From NCBI GenBank assembly GCA_963978895.1, contig OZ022245.1, positions 6,013,192 through 6,077,191 on the forward strand: a DNA stretch of 64,000 bases. The letters run 5' to 3'. This document shows, piece by piece, positions 20,831 through 33,000 of the stretch. The notes beneath the pieces are model-generated. The model saw nothing but the letters and a program-made list of their open reading frames with translations, did not search any database and was not told the DNA's origin. The translations under genes and the position numbers were made by a program. The stretch's first letter is position 1. Each line of letters starts with the position of its first letter. This DNA comes from Erpobdella octoculata (Eukaryota; Annelida; Clitellata; Hirudinida; Erpobdellidae).

Positions 20831-22231
20831 TTAGGTCTTGTAGTAGATTTCTGGTATCTGTCCATCTTTAACTGAGGTGCCATTGTTGTCCGATGGATCG
20901 TTAAAAAATCGAAAGGTGCTTTTCCCACTAACAACCTTACGGACACCTTTTATGCCACAATAAGAACCTGGACCCTTGATAGTGGCACATGCTGTGTATG
21001 TCACATTGGGCAAAATTTTGATAGGTTCTCTGAAAGCAACTTTGACAGTGACTTTAGTTCCATTCGTGGTGTAGATAACATCGTTTTCACCCAGTACAAT
21101 ATTCAACATTGATTTTAAAAGTTGAATTTTTGCCGAGTACTTAGCACGAGCACGGTGAGAACCATATAAGCCAAATCCAGTAATGTATACCTTCCTATTT
21201 ACCATGAACTCTATCCTGTCTGTTTCACCGCTATATACCCAGCACTGTTCATAATTTCCAAATCGACAAACCGATTCCTCCTTCCCAGTGGAAAATCGAG
21301 CAGCATCTGAAAACGGCACGGCTGGTTTCGGCTCGGCATTGAAGTAGAGAAACATCCGGACAACCTCTGTCTCAGAAAGAAGTCCGGACTGTGCAGGACA
21401 GCTGGCAAATTCTTTGACACTCATCAGAGGAAATCTGATCAATCCCAGTGCTTTATCAAGCATTTTTCTTTGGTTGTCCGACGTTGATTGGATGTTGTGC
21501 CTGACACATTCTGCCTGTGCCCATTTGACAGCAGCTAAATACAAGTCGAACTCTCTAATTTCTAGAGAGTCTCGTTGCAGGATAGTGCAGAGAGTTTCTC
21601 TGTCAATTTCAGAAAAACTTTCTGCTAAAACAGCATCTATTGTAGAGTGGTCTATGACTTCTAGACAGAGAGTGGCAAGTTGGGGCTCATCAAACAGTCG
21701 TGCCTGGGCTAGCAACATACAAGCATTCTCTCCCGTTAGATTTGTCTTTAAATAGTCAACACAAGCAGATTCCAGCAAAGTGGCAGCATATTTTTTAGCT
21801 GCATAAAGAGTGGCCATGACTGTTTCTGGACAGACTGTTACCTCATCGGTGTAGAAAAATCTGAGAAGGTTGAGAAATATTGCAGGCTCAATGTCAGTAA
21901 TTTTTATTGTCAACTGTTTTTCAGTTCGATTGGCAAGTTGACCATTGAACATAGCATCAAAAACTGAGCTGCTGCTGGAGAGAACAAACTGGTGAGCTGG
22001 TATCACAATGCTATCATCAGTAGACTTGTGTCCGTATGACATGATAAAATGAACATCTGCCATTAGGTTTTTGTTGAACAGGTTAGAATGATTTTTTTTT
22101 CTATCTTGGTCATGATGAGTCTCTCGAATTTTTAAACTTGATACAATGACATCTTCAGATATCTTTGCTTTCGACCTTTCCTTGTAATCAATGGGACTAG
22201 TAAAATCTGCTCCTTTTTGACAAGAAACCAT
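20831..22231 (-). CDS. BTB-BACK-PHR domain protein, BTBD3/BTBD6-like, intronless
   Basis: A single 466-codon frame on minus, without introns. BTB/POZ domain at about residues 55-165 (NLMADVHFIM; the IPAHQFVLSSSSSVFDAMFN block; LLRFFYTDEV). BACK-type linker at about 170-275 (ENACMLLAQARLFDEPQLA). PHR domain at about 315-466 (YSGETDRIEFMVNR, GFGLYGS, LPNVTYTACATIKGPGSYCG, NGTSVKDGQIPEIYY). This is the domain order of BTBD1/2/3/6 proteins, which act as Cul3 ubiquitin-ligase substrate adaptors; human BTBD6 has a comparable length. The ATG at 22231 is the first in frame, and the N-terminal 50 residues are not conserved. On minus an AATAAA lies near 20750. Lack of introns fits either a retrocopy or a lineage where such genes are single-exon. 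The frame is intact, so it is probably functional. A broken partial copy is at 8085-8400. Confidence 0.88.
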   Translation of the reverse strand: MVSCQKGADFTSPIDYKERSKAKISEDVIVSSLKIRETHHDQDRKKNHSNLFNKNLMADVHFIMSYGHKSTDDSIVIPAHQFVLSSSSSVFDAMFNGQLANRTEKQLTIKITDIEPAIFLNLLRFFYTDEVTVCPETVMATLYAAKKYAATLLESACVDYLKTNLTGENACMLLAQARLFDEPQLATLCLEVIDHSTIDAVLAESFSEIDRETLCTILQRDSLEIREFDLYLAAVKWAQAECVRHNIQSTSDNQRKMLDKALGLIRFPLMSVKEFASCPAQSGLLSETEVVRMFLYFNAEPKPAVPFSDAARFSTGKEESVCRFGNYEQCWVYSGETDRIEFMVNRKVYITGFGLYGSHRARAKYSAKIQLLKSMLNIVLGENDVIYTTNGTKVTVKVAFREPIKILPNVTYTACATIKGPGSYCGIKGVRKVVSGKSTFRFFNDPSDNNGTSVKDGQIPEIYYKT

Positions 22232-24320
22232 AGCAGAATCTGTTGTGTAACCAAGAGTTTAAAACTTTTTACTATTTTGTCGATTAAAATTTGCGGACGA
22301 GTCTCCAGCTACTTGTGATACCGAAAAATTGTGGAAAGTTACGAAATTTTCGTCGGTGTATCCTGTATCAGAAGCTTACGCGTTCAAAGAAGATTGCTCT
22401 TCTGTTCAAGCGATGGATGAGTTGATGTCTAGAACAAAATGCCTGCACTACGTGATTCTGAAAAATATCAAGATTTACTACGTTCAAAAACGAATTTTTC
22501 ATTTAGTTGTATATAAATACAAGTTTTAGAATGAAAAATAGATCTTATGTCGCCACGACTTTTAGATCAACAACAGAACATAAGCAAGCAATTACGAATT
22601 ATGGTGACAGTGTCTGAAAACAAACCCTTATTGTGGCATTAAAAAAACTAAACTTTGAAAACTTGTATAACGGCTAATAAAAACAAACAACATTTATTTA
22701 CTTGTTTTCTTGCAGATTGTAAGTTTGCTGAATGATCTCTTTGATAAGCAATAAAGAAAGCGACCGGGAACAGGAGACAAGCTTCAAAAGGAACGATTTT
22801 ATGCTACCTAACTCAAGTTAACGATGTTCTATGCATAGTAATATAATAATGGTTCTATGGTAATTTTTAAAATACAATGTTGAGCATTTACAGATATACT
22901 TACATCTGATTCAAACATGGGCTCAGGGGTGCAGCCAGAATTTTTTTCGTGGGAGGCCGGGGAAAAACTGATTAGTATAAGGAGTTTTACTGAAAAATTT
23001 ACTACCCAAAAAAGTCAAGGCTTAACGGCAGTTTCAGCAATAATTAGTAATAACAAACCATAAGACATTTAATTTATAACAGTAAATTAGAATATGAAAT
23101 TCAGCCGACCTTTTTTCTCCTAAAATAAAACAAGTAAAGGAAAAAATGAGTTTTTTAACACAAATTTTAATTTTAATTTTAATTACACTCGATTTAGAAA
23201 CACGAAAGATGTTCAAATTAAGTTGTTTTTTATTGTATCATGTATTGTCATCCAATATAAAGCTATGCTAAAAGTTTCCGCTTCCTAGCTTACTAGCTAG
23301 TCACAAAGCTGGTTAAATTTTACTTGCAAGATTTGCGTACAGAGAAAGCCACAAACACACACACATACACAAACAGAGATTGTAACCTAAATAAAAGTTT
23401 GTAATAACAAGTGACTCAAAAAACACACTTTTATATAATCGATTGTGTATGCCACATTAACAACGAGTATATTAGCATAGACAATAAATAGTTCGACGAA
23501 AATATCACAAATAATTATTTTATTAAATTTTGTCCAATCGATCCAAAAATTTGATAGAATGCATTGTTAATCAGTTCGGAGGTATGTTTAATTTTTTAAG
23601 TCTCTAGCTCATCGGGAAGTTAGTTTAAAACCGATTGCAAATTTTGACTACAGATCGACAGACAGAGAAGTCAAGTTAAGTAAGTGTGTAAAAATAGGTT
23701 TGGTCGGGTCAGATTTTCTGACAGGTCGGGTCGTCAAAAAGAGACGGGATCTCCCGTATCGTTTTGAAATCTCGATTGATTTCGAGATAACGATTACGGG
23801 ACGCAGATGCAGTAAATTCATTTACTAGTATATTTAGTTTGCTATTATACAACGTGAGTTTTTTCCAGCCCTCGAGCTATCTGAGAACATACAATTCGGC
23901 CCTCGGCCTCAAAAAGGTTGTGCATCTCTGTCTTACTGGATCTACTTCTCTCACAGGACTTACACCTTATTTATTTAAAAAGTTCATGTCCGAGCGCTAT
24001 TGAACGATAGGAATAATAGGAAATAGCGCTATAAAAATTCAACCGATTGATTGATTGAGAGAAAAAGAGCGAGGGGAAAGGGAAAGCGACCGAGAACGGG
24101 AAGCAAGTAAGAGCGGTAAAACGACCGGGAGCGGGAGAGCGACGGGTGCGTTGTTAAGTTTATCGGATATGCTAATCGGATATATCCGATGAGCGAAAAA
24201 ACGTTGTTAATTATATCCGGGGTTGAAGTGTCGCGCGATGTTAATTATATCCCTTAGTCATCGGATATGCATTTGATGAATCCTGCTCGAGGGCGGATTG
24301 TTTGATAAGAAGTAAGATGG
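22232..24320. other. Intergenic, no gene seen
   Basis: Upstream side of the BTBD gene. It includes isolated short relics of the 18-bp GC-rich Helitron minisatellite (near 22755 and 24075-24145), and a GGTCGGGTC...GACAGGTCGGGTC repeat near 23705-23735. No coding segment was recognised. Confidence 0.45.
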
Positions 24321-25700
24321 CCACCTCCATACCACTGCAGACGAGACTTTTTTAGTTCGAAAGGATGGTTTTAATTTGAATTTAAAACTTAGATTTTCTA
24401 ATATTGTGGAAGCGGAGAGGTTATTGCTGAAAGTTAGTATTTTGATTTTATTTTAGTAAAACGTCGTGATATGGTTTACCTAGGTTGTTAGGCAATGTTA
24501 GGGCAACTGTTAGGCCTTTGTCTGAGATAGTTTAAAATTTCGTTGCTTAGTTTTTTCACAAAGCAATCAATAAAGTGTAGTGTTTTAGCTTTAAAGTCAA
24601 GTTTTATTTGGCTTTTGATGGGCTCAAAAAATTGCTCATTTCAAAGGTTCACCTTTACAATTTTACATTGATGCTTCTAAAATCTAAAATTAACATAAGA
24701 ATAAGATGTGTATCTTCCTTCACAATGGTTGAACCAACCTTGATAATTTTTTACTCTTATCAAAATAAACTGTGCTTACCACTCATATGTTCTAATAATT
24801 GGCTGTATAATAAATTTCAACCACCACCCATCCTTTATTTTCAATCTTGTGATATATTTTATTGTTTTATAGTTTAAAAGCTAATCATGTCATGAATCAA
24901 TACTAAACCTGTTTAATTGTGAATCCTCATATTTTAATTGAAATGATTTTTTGTTTCAAGATTCGTATGATCATGGTAAGGTCTAGAGTCTAGACTGACT
25001 CTAAACAGAATTTGTATGTGATGATGTTGTACTTGAACACTTTATTTAATGGTCCCCTGTAATCATGGAAGCATCCTCCCACAAAATGAATTGTACAGTT
25101 TATTGAGAGTCACATATGTCTGCATTACTACTGGACAAAACCGATGTTTTGAGTTGCAGCAAATTATATTTAATGTATGTATCAATTAAATAGCAGATAA
25201 TGTTTATTCATCTGAAGTTATGCAAGAAGGCAGTCCAATGAGTTGGTGAGGGGATTATATGGGATTGAACCCTGAATGACTATTGGCTTAATCATTATGT
25301 TCTGGATAATAAAGTAGAAAGTTTTGCAACTTTAATAGACAAAGATGGCTTAGCCTGGATGACTATGGACCTTAAAATCATCTTTTAACTATTAACTATT
25401 TGTAGCACTAAGTTTTGTTTTGCAGCTGTGATAGACAAAAGTGGGAGCATGATCAGCATTGTCGGCCCTCCATCACAAACTGTTTGGCTCCTAGCAGTTG
25501 GTATGATATTGCTATAATTTTTTTAAAAATTGTTATAGATTTAAAGGTAGTTTTACTGTTTTCTTAGACTTGGTTCCTGAGAAAATTCAAGAACTCAACA
25601 GAAAAAACAAGAGATGGATGAAAAATTCTTTGGACTTATAGACGTTAACAAAGAAATTTAAAATTGATGGAACAAATTTATTTAAATCAAAATAAACAAA
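24321..25700 (+). CDS. Possible small unidentified gene, 3' exons only reliable
   Basis: Two exons join in phase at the 3' end. 25426-25500 follows a TTTTGCAG acceptor and ends before GTATGA. 25568-25641 follows TTTTCTTAG and ends in TAG. Together they read VIDKSGSMISIVGPPSQ, then TVWLLAVDLVPEKIQELN, then a basic tail. AATAAA follows near 25690. A candidate upstream exon near 24330-24433 reads FNLNLKLRFSNIVEAERLLL before GTTAGT, but its frame does not join directly to the next exon and the ATG at about 24322 is in another frame. An exon is therefore missing, or the sequence has an indel, or the join is wrong. I do not recognise the protein. Confidence 0.35.
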
Positions 25701-27045
25701 TTTAATTAAAAAGTTGTTGAGTTATTAAATCCTTTTTTCGAGTTAGCTTTCAAATCTTTTTCCAGACGGGTAAATGAGTGATCATCATTGGTGTTGCTCT
25801 CCTTGAAATCAACTAAATCATCAGTCCAGGCAAAGGTTGTGTAAGCAACAAGCTGTCAAGACCATTGTGGAAGCAGTTCTTGGGCAGGCAACATCTAGGT
25901 ACTTCAACCTTCTAAACCTCCCTTAAGAAAAAAATAGTATTAGTCTACAAGTTTTAAAAATAAGGGATTTTCAACTATTGTAAATTACCTCAAATGTTGA
26001 CTTCTTCATTTGAAAATGGGATTTAAAATCTAAATCACACATAAGAAGAAATCTTCTGTGGCCTTGTTGCTCTGTAACTTTATCACCTACAAAATAATTG
26101 CACTGAAAGTACACAAAAGCTTTTATAACAATGATAATTAAATCTAGTATTTCTTAGAGGGCTGAATTCCAATTTTTGTAATTGATCATACACACATACA
26201 AATCAAATTTTAAAGGAGACATTAATCTAGATTGTTCTATCACAGCTGCAAAATAAAACTTAGTGTTACAAATATATTTGTATAAGATGATTTTAAAGTC
26301 CATCTAACATTAATCTAGATTAATCTAACATTTTAATACTTCAAGATTATTCTGTAATGTATATCTCTGTACACTGCAGAGCTGTATTAACTGTATTAAC
26401 TCGAATTCAGCACCAATAAACTAATAAAGCGTCTCAAATAAAAATTAAGCTATATCCTAGCTAACCTTTGTCATCTTCCGACTCAGAGTCATAAAAAAAA
26501 GTGTTTTATACATTCAGTAGCAATTATTAAATTGGAATTCGAAAGATCGGCAAAAAAATTTTATTGGATCCATTTTGTTTACACCCGCCTGACTCATCAG
26601 CCGTTGTTAAAAATAACGCACATCCAATCAATCCTTGCATCCATCCCATAAATCTCGGATGCAGCGCTGTATATATTAAACAACGCACCCCCCCGGGTAC
26701 GAGAGAGCCAGCATAAACGGGAAAGCGACCGCGAGAAAAACAAACGATAAGAAACTTCCAAAACCCCGAGCAGCATGGAATTTTGTGACTGCAAGTTATT
26801 TTTAATTAATCGATAAAAAAATAAAAATAATTGTAATACTATTATTAAAAATTAAATGTTTAAAAATTGTTTAAATTTAGATGTATTTATGTATTCAACT
26901 AATGATGGTCGTCTATGGCTAATTAACTGCAATTTGTTTCTTTGAGTGATATGATTTTGGGTTATTATTTTTTCGCTCGATATTTTTTCTTCCCGGTTTG
27001 TCTGTTTTCTGTTGTATTATATAATTTTCGCATTTCCTGAGACAA
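25701..27045. other. Intergenic sequence upstream of TNPO3
   Basis: No gene was seen. A short relic of the Helitron minisatellite and tail (AAACGGGAAAGCGACCGCGA; AACTTCCAAAACCCCGAG) is at about 26714-26770. The TNPO3 promoter and 5' UTR should be in the last few hundred bases; no TATA box is obvious. Confidence 0.4.
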
Positions 27046-30000
27046 ATGGATACTGCGCCTACGTTGGAGACTGTGATGGATGCCCTTAATGCGCTGTACC
27101 ACGGAGAAAATCCAGACGGAAAAGAAAAGGCTTCTCTATGGCTGGGCGAGCTTCAAAAATCGGTTAGTTTTCTAATAGTTTCGGTAATCCTGTCAGAGAG
27201 GTTGTATTGACAACAAAATATGTAAACAAAATTTGATTGACAGTTGTCATTGACAGGAGATGATGTTGCCGGACTTTGTTATTTAAAAATAAATAATTTT
27301 ATTTCGTTAAATTCATTTCTTTAAAAATTATAATTTAAAAGAGATAAGTTAAAAGTGTCTTATTCTGGATACATTTAATTTTTTCTCCCTGCTATCACGC
27401 ATATGTTAACTATTTGAGATCTGTTTCTTAGTTAAAATGATTTGTAATGACAGTGCGCACACTTTGAATAAAACCTATATATAGATTTACGAAAACCTAT
27501 AAAAAAAGTTAAAAGTAACTTATTGATCGCCATCTAATTTTTTCTTGCTGTTGTCACATTTATAGTAACTATTTGAAATCTGTTTCTAAGTTAAAAAGTG
27601 ATTTATTAAAACTGCACTATTGACAGTGCGCGCACTTCAAATAAAACTTATAGATCATGACCGTGAAATATTGACAGTGCGCGCACTTGAAATATAACCT
27701 ATAGATCATGGCCGGGAAATACTGTTATGCTCAAGTTATTTGTTTCATAAATAGCACATTATTAATTTGAACTGAAAATAAATTATGCTTTTGACAGTGC
27801 GCGCACTTATTATGTGAATTTAAGTGGTACGGGCGGTTCGATCCTACTCTTTTTTCTTCTGCAAGCCAGTGTCCAAATGAATGCGCAGCGTCATGTAAAA
27901 TTTATGGTTTTTAAAGACCTAATTTCTTATTTTAAAACAGCAAAACTCACTCCTGTTTTATTTTACTAACTACTACTTATTTTAAATCTACATTTCTTCA
28001 ATTGTTTTATTGTAACGAACTTATTTTCAAAATAATATCCATGAATTCGTAATAAAATACTTTTAATGGCAAAATTATTTGTGCTTTATTTTAATAATTT
28101 TTTTAAATTTTATAACCATGATATTTATAAATATCGGTTTAAAATTTTTTGTTCCTGTAAACTACATTTTACCTTTAGGGTGGAGCTTATAGGCCAGTGG
28201 GTGGAGCTTGCGTAATCGGATTTTTTCATTTTGTCAATACTACCTCTCTGACGGGATTACCATAGTTTCCGTGAGATTGTTTCTTGATTGGTCGGCGCTA
28301 TTGACAGTGAGCGACTTGGCACTTGTCTATTTTTTCTCTTATTAACATATAATTTTTTAAAGATATTGTAAAGTAAAATAACAGACAATTGAAATATAAA
28401 AAAATAAATATGTCCAATTCTTTTCAAACACACGGGTTCCGGTAAAACCTGCCATTTATGAATATTCAGCTCCGCCCCAAGGTGGAGGTGGAGGAATGAA
28501 TTAAAAGATCACTTGGACTAGTGACTAGTAATGATTAATCATGGACCTCGTACACTTAACAATTTAATCTTTTTTACTATCTGAACTATTGTGCTTATTT
28601 TTTTCTTTTGAAGGATGCTTAATGAATGATATTTGCATTGTACTGTATTATGTTAAGTTTTGTTCTACAGTGCTTTATTAAGCATGTCAAACTTTTCAAC
28701 TGGGATGAGGCATGGGATCCTAACACTACTCAGTAGCTATTACTGGAGGCCTACATTTTCTTGTGCTAGATGTACATGCTTTGGTGTCATTTTACAGTCT
28801 ATGTAGCATTCGAATTTTAGTTATTAAATTTTATTTATAAATTGAATAAATAAACACAATAAAACACATTTTTATAATTAATAATTTATTAATTAAATTT
28901 ATCAAAATCTTTTTAATTACTCACATTGTCATTAAACATTTTTGCTAAATTCTTAATTAAACAATTTTAAAAATGTTTAGCAATATTTTCAGTGACATCA
29001 TGATTATTGATGCAATAACTTGAAAAATTATCCAGCATTTCAATCAAGTCACCACAGACAGCTAACAATTTTTACAAACAGATTCTATTGGTTGTTTGAT
29101 TTTAAAAATGTTTCTAATACACACTGTCTCTATCTGGTACTTTCAAATATTTTCCATCAGGAGTGTCCAAACTTTTTGTTGAGAGGGCCAGATTGACCTC
29201 ATTTTGAGCATTGGGGGCCAACCGGTGAGCGCAGCGAGCCAAAATTCGACCGGGGATAATAATGTGAAATTGTTATTATTTTACATTTTAACACTTTTAC
29301 AACTGCAAATACAGATAATAAAGAGTACGAATCTTTTATTGCAATTTTTAATGTGAAGGGTGCAAAAATCTGAGATTTTGAATTCTTGTAAATAAGTTTC
29401 TTTGTGAAGTAAATCCAGCTTCCAGTTGCTTAATTTTCTCTGCACGTTCATTTTCAGTCAACTTGTCATAGTTTGAATGCTTTGTCTGATAGTGTCTCTT
29501 GATATTAAATTCTTTGTAAACGGCCACAGTTTCCAAACAAATCAAGCACACACAATTGTTCAGTGAAAAAATACTCAATTTTCCACTTTTCTTGGAAGCG
29601 GCGGCCTTCACGATCAACATTCCTTTTTTTACTTGCTCTGTCCATTCTAGATGAGACACAAAAACAAATAAAAACCAAATAAACAACATCAACTTCTCGA
29701 TCTGACTTGGAGTAAAATCTGCAGTGTTCGTATAATTAAACTTGCATTATATCGCTCATATCAAATACCGTAAGCCGTAAAACATAGAATAAAGAATTAC
29801 TGAAAAGAGATGCTGCGCAAATATTTGATTATTCTTTTGAAGTTTTACTGTAGGCCTGTCATAGGTAAGAATCCCACCATAAAATCATCCACAATTTTGT
29901 AGAAAATATATTTACTAGCGCGGGCCACTTGAAATGTTAACGCGGGCCGCATTTGGCCCGCGGGCCGGACCTTGGACATGCCTGCTGTACATGAAACATG

Positions 30001-33000
30001 ATGTACTTGGCTTTGTCAAACTACATCTGCTTACAAAATCTAGAAAAGACAAAGGACCTTCATTTATTGACAGAAGCGGTGTCATCTTCTATTAGAATTT
30101 CTTAAACTTCCAAACATTTGTGAATGTTAATGATGGATCGAGCAGTTGCTCCACTGACATAATAAATAATAGTTTCATCATCTTTTGATGGATTCATATC
30201 CATATCTGAATCAACAATGATTTAGATATAGACCCTCAGCCGTGGAATTTTGTAAAAAGTGGCTGGCTAATCAACTTTTTCGATCGGCTAGCCGCGACTT
30301 TTGGCGGCTGTCTGGCTAACGAATATTTGCAGTAGCTAGCCATGGCTAAGCAAATACGAACATGGAATTTTTGTGATTTCTTGTTCTAGTTCGCTATATT
30401 GGACGTATAGTAGGGCTGTCATAAGTGTCACCCGATAGGTTTGAGGTCGTCTCCCTCTTCAAACGTACGTATATTGGTGGAAAGCTGGAATCCTTATCTT
30501 ATATAATACTACAATTGTGAAATTTTATGCAATGGTGTGATTGCACAATTGTAAAAACTTTAATTAATAATGATAATGACAGACACAATGTAAAAAACTT
30601 TATTAAGAACGGTATTAAGCACTACTGGACTAGAGTGTAGATAAATTACAAGTATTTTCAGTTATCACGAATAAATGAAATCACGTTGACTTTGCTCGGA
30701 ATCATGCAGCTTCTTTTAGAATTTAAAGTGCTAAAAGTCATTCAACCGGTACACTGCTAGCACTAACTGCTAAATAAACGCTGACAATTTTAGCCAGTAA
30801 TGGAAATTGTAAATAATGTTGCTTCCAAAAAGCTATTACCTTTACTTCTGAAAAAGCTACTGTTATTTTGGTAAGCAGCAAATATTGCTATTGTTTTTTC
30901 GAGTGTGAGATTTAGTTCTCTCAGAAGTAGCTGTTGAGTGTTGCTGTCTCGAATGCCGAAAACAATTCGGTCCTTCAGTATTGAGTTGACACAGGCCCCG
31001 CAACGGCCGCATGATCGGATCAATGGCGCAAATCGTTGTGAAAAAGTTTGAATGATTCACCTTTGTGCTGGTCGCGTTTGGCGATGATTTCTTCAACTTC
31101 TCTGTCTTAATCAGTTTCAAAACTAAAACCGTTGTAGGATGTCAACGCGTGGTCTCCCAGCGTGTGCAACAGTAGCGCAACTTGGTATCGTCTAGTATGT
31201 TGTTTCAGGTTTGTAATTATCGCATTGTTTTTCCATTTCTGTTTGAAACTTCTCCAATTGTCCGCAGGTTAGCATCGATGCATAATGGTTGTGGTGGACA
31301 TATTCCGGCAATCGGCGCCGCAGTTGCAGCTCTTTCTGCATTATCGTTAATTTTCCGATGCAACGTGTACGATATCCAAAGTCCGTTTCTGTTCGTCGCT
31401 TTTGTTTCTCACGTGTGATTTATTCCTTCTGATTTTATTTTAATTAACGCTGCCAGTATATTCGAATATCAATAAGAGCACGTAAAAGCAACTAACTCGT
31501 TTATTCAAAACCAAGAACGGAACGAGCAAGCAACGAAACACAAAAACACTAGGAGCCAAAAAGCATAGATATCACAATACAATGCAATCAATACAATATC
31601 ATAAGAAATTGTTAAACAATTTGTTGAGTAACAATAAAACAGAATATTATGGATCAAACATGGATAAGTCACTATGCCATCGTGTTACTACTGCAGCTTG
31701 CAATCGCCGATAACTTCTTCGATTTTTATTTAATGTGTCTTCTGTCAGTAGGTTGTGAATGCAGTGAGCGACACAAGTATTTCTTTCATGATCTAATATC
31801 TTTGACAGCTTAATCATATTGGCAGCGCCGTCTGTTGTATTAAAACATTTTACTGAACGCATTTTATCTCCAAAAAATGAGATAGATGATTAAAAAACAA
31901 AACCTATTACATCAGTAATACTAAAGACTTTTAAAAACAATACATTTGAGCAGATGATATAGGAAGGAAGACATAATAAACAGAAAAAATGAGAAACAAA
32001 ATAACTGTCATCGGGGATGAGAAAAACAAACACCTGATGTTCTAATGAGAACATAGTGTTACTTTATCATTCACCAATAAGAAAAAACCCGACAGTTGAT
32101 GTGACCAAGTAAAAACAACATGTTTAGGTAGATTGATATTTTCATATAATATAAACAAAAGAACTGTCATCAAAAAGGATGAGAACAAAAACATCTACTG
32201 CTGCTCAGCTGCTAACTGTTTCTCAGCTAGTAACTGTTGCTCAGCTGGTAACTGTTGCTCAGCTGGTAACTGTTGCTCAGCGATGATGGCTTCCCGGCGG
32301 TTTCTTAGAATACTGTCGTACAAAGCGACTCCTCGTGGAACGTGAATTCCCGCGAAATGGCTATCGTCGAGAATGATGTCATCCTCTGTTGCCATTAGGG
32401 AAATTCTGGATTAATTTTGGCATATTGAGAAAAAACAAATCAATGTATTCCGAACGATTTAGAAAGGTCCTCAAAACGCACTTGTTCGTGGCTTAGAAGT
32501 CATCCGACTAATGCCACGTTAAAGATTGTAAAAATGATTTGATTAATATTAGAAATAACTTACTCTCTTTTCAACCTTTTCTTAAGATATTAGGCAAGTT
32601 ATCAATATAAATTTTGGTTAGATGAGGGGGGAAATTTTTGGTCAAGTCAAGAGGGTGGTCAGTGACTTCGTTAAGATGTCGGATAAGTAAATATACTGCT
32701 GCTGGTTCTGGCTAATGTTCCTCAGCTGGTGCCTGTCCAATGACTTTTGCCCGGCGGTCTTACAGAATACCGTTGTAGAGAGCATCTCCATCTGGTATTA
32801 GAACTCCAGCAAAACTGTCATCCTCCAGAAAGATGTCATCCTCTGTTGCAATTAGAGCATTTTTGAATTCCACATCAGATTCTGCCTATTAAGAAAGAAG
32901 CAACTAATCAATGTATTTCAAAAAATTTAGAAAGGCCTTAAAACGCACTTGTTTGTGGCCTAGAAGTCATCCGACTAACGCCACGTTAAAGATTATCAAA

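Noticed and set aside
21414..21755. Plus-strand frame opposite the BTBD gene
   Set aside because: Antisense shadow of the well-supported BTB-BACK-PHR coding frame.
26597..26794. Minus frame with SRSLSRL as a gene upstream of TNPO3
   Set aside because: It overlaps a relic of the Helitron minisatellite tail and shows no homology.
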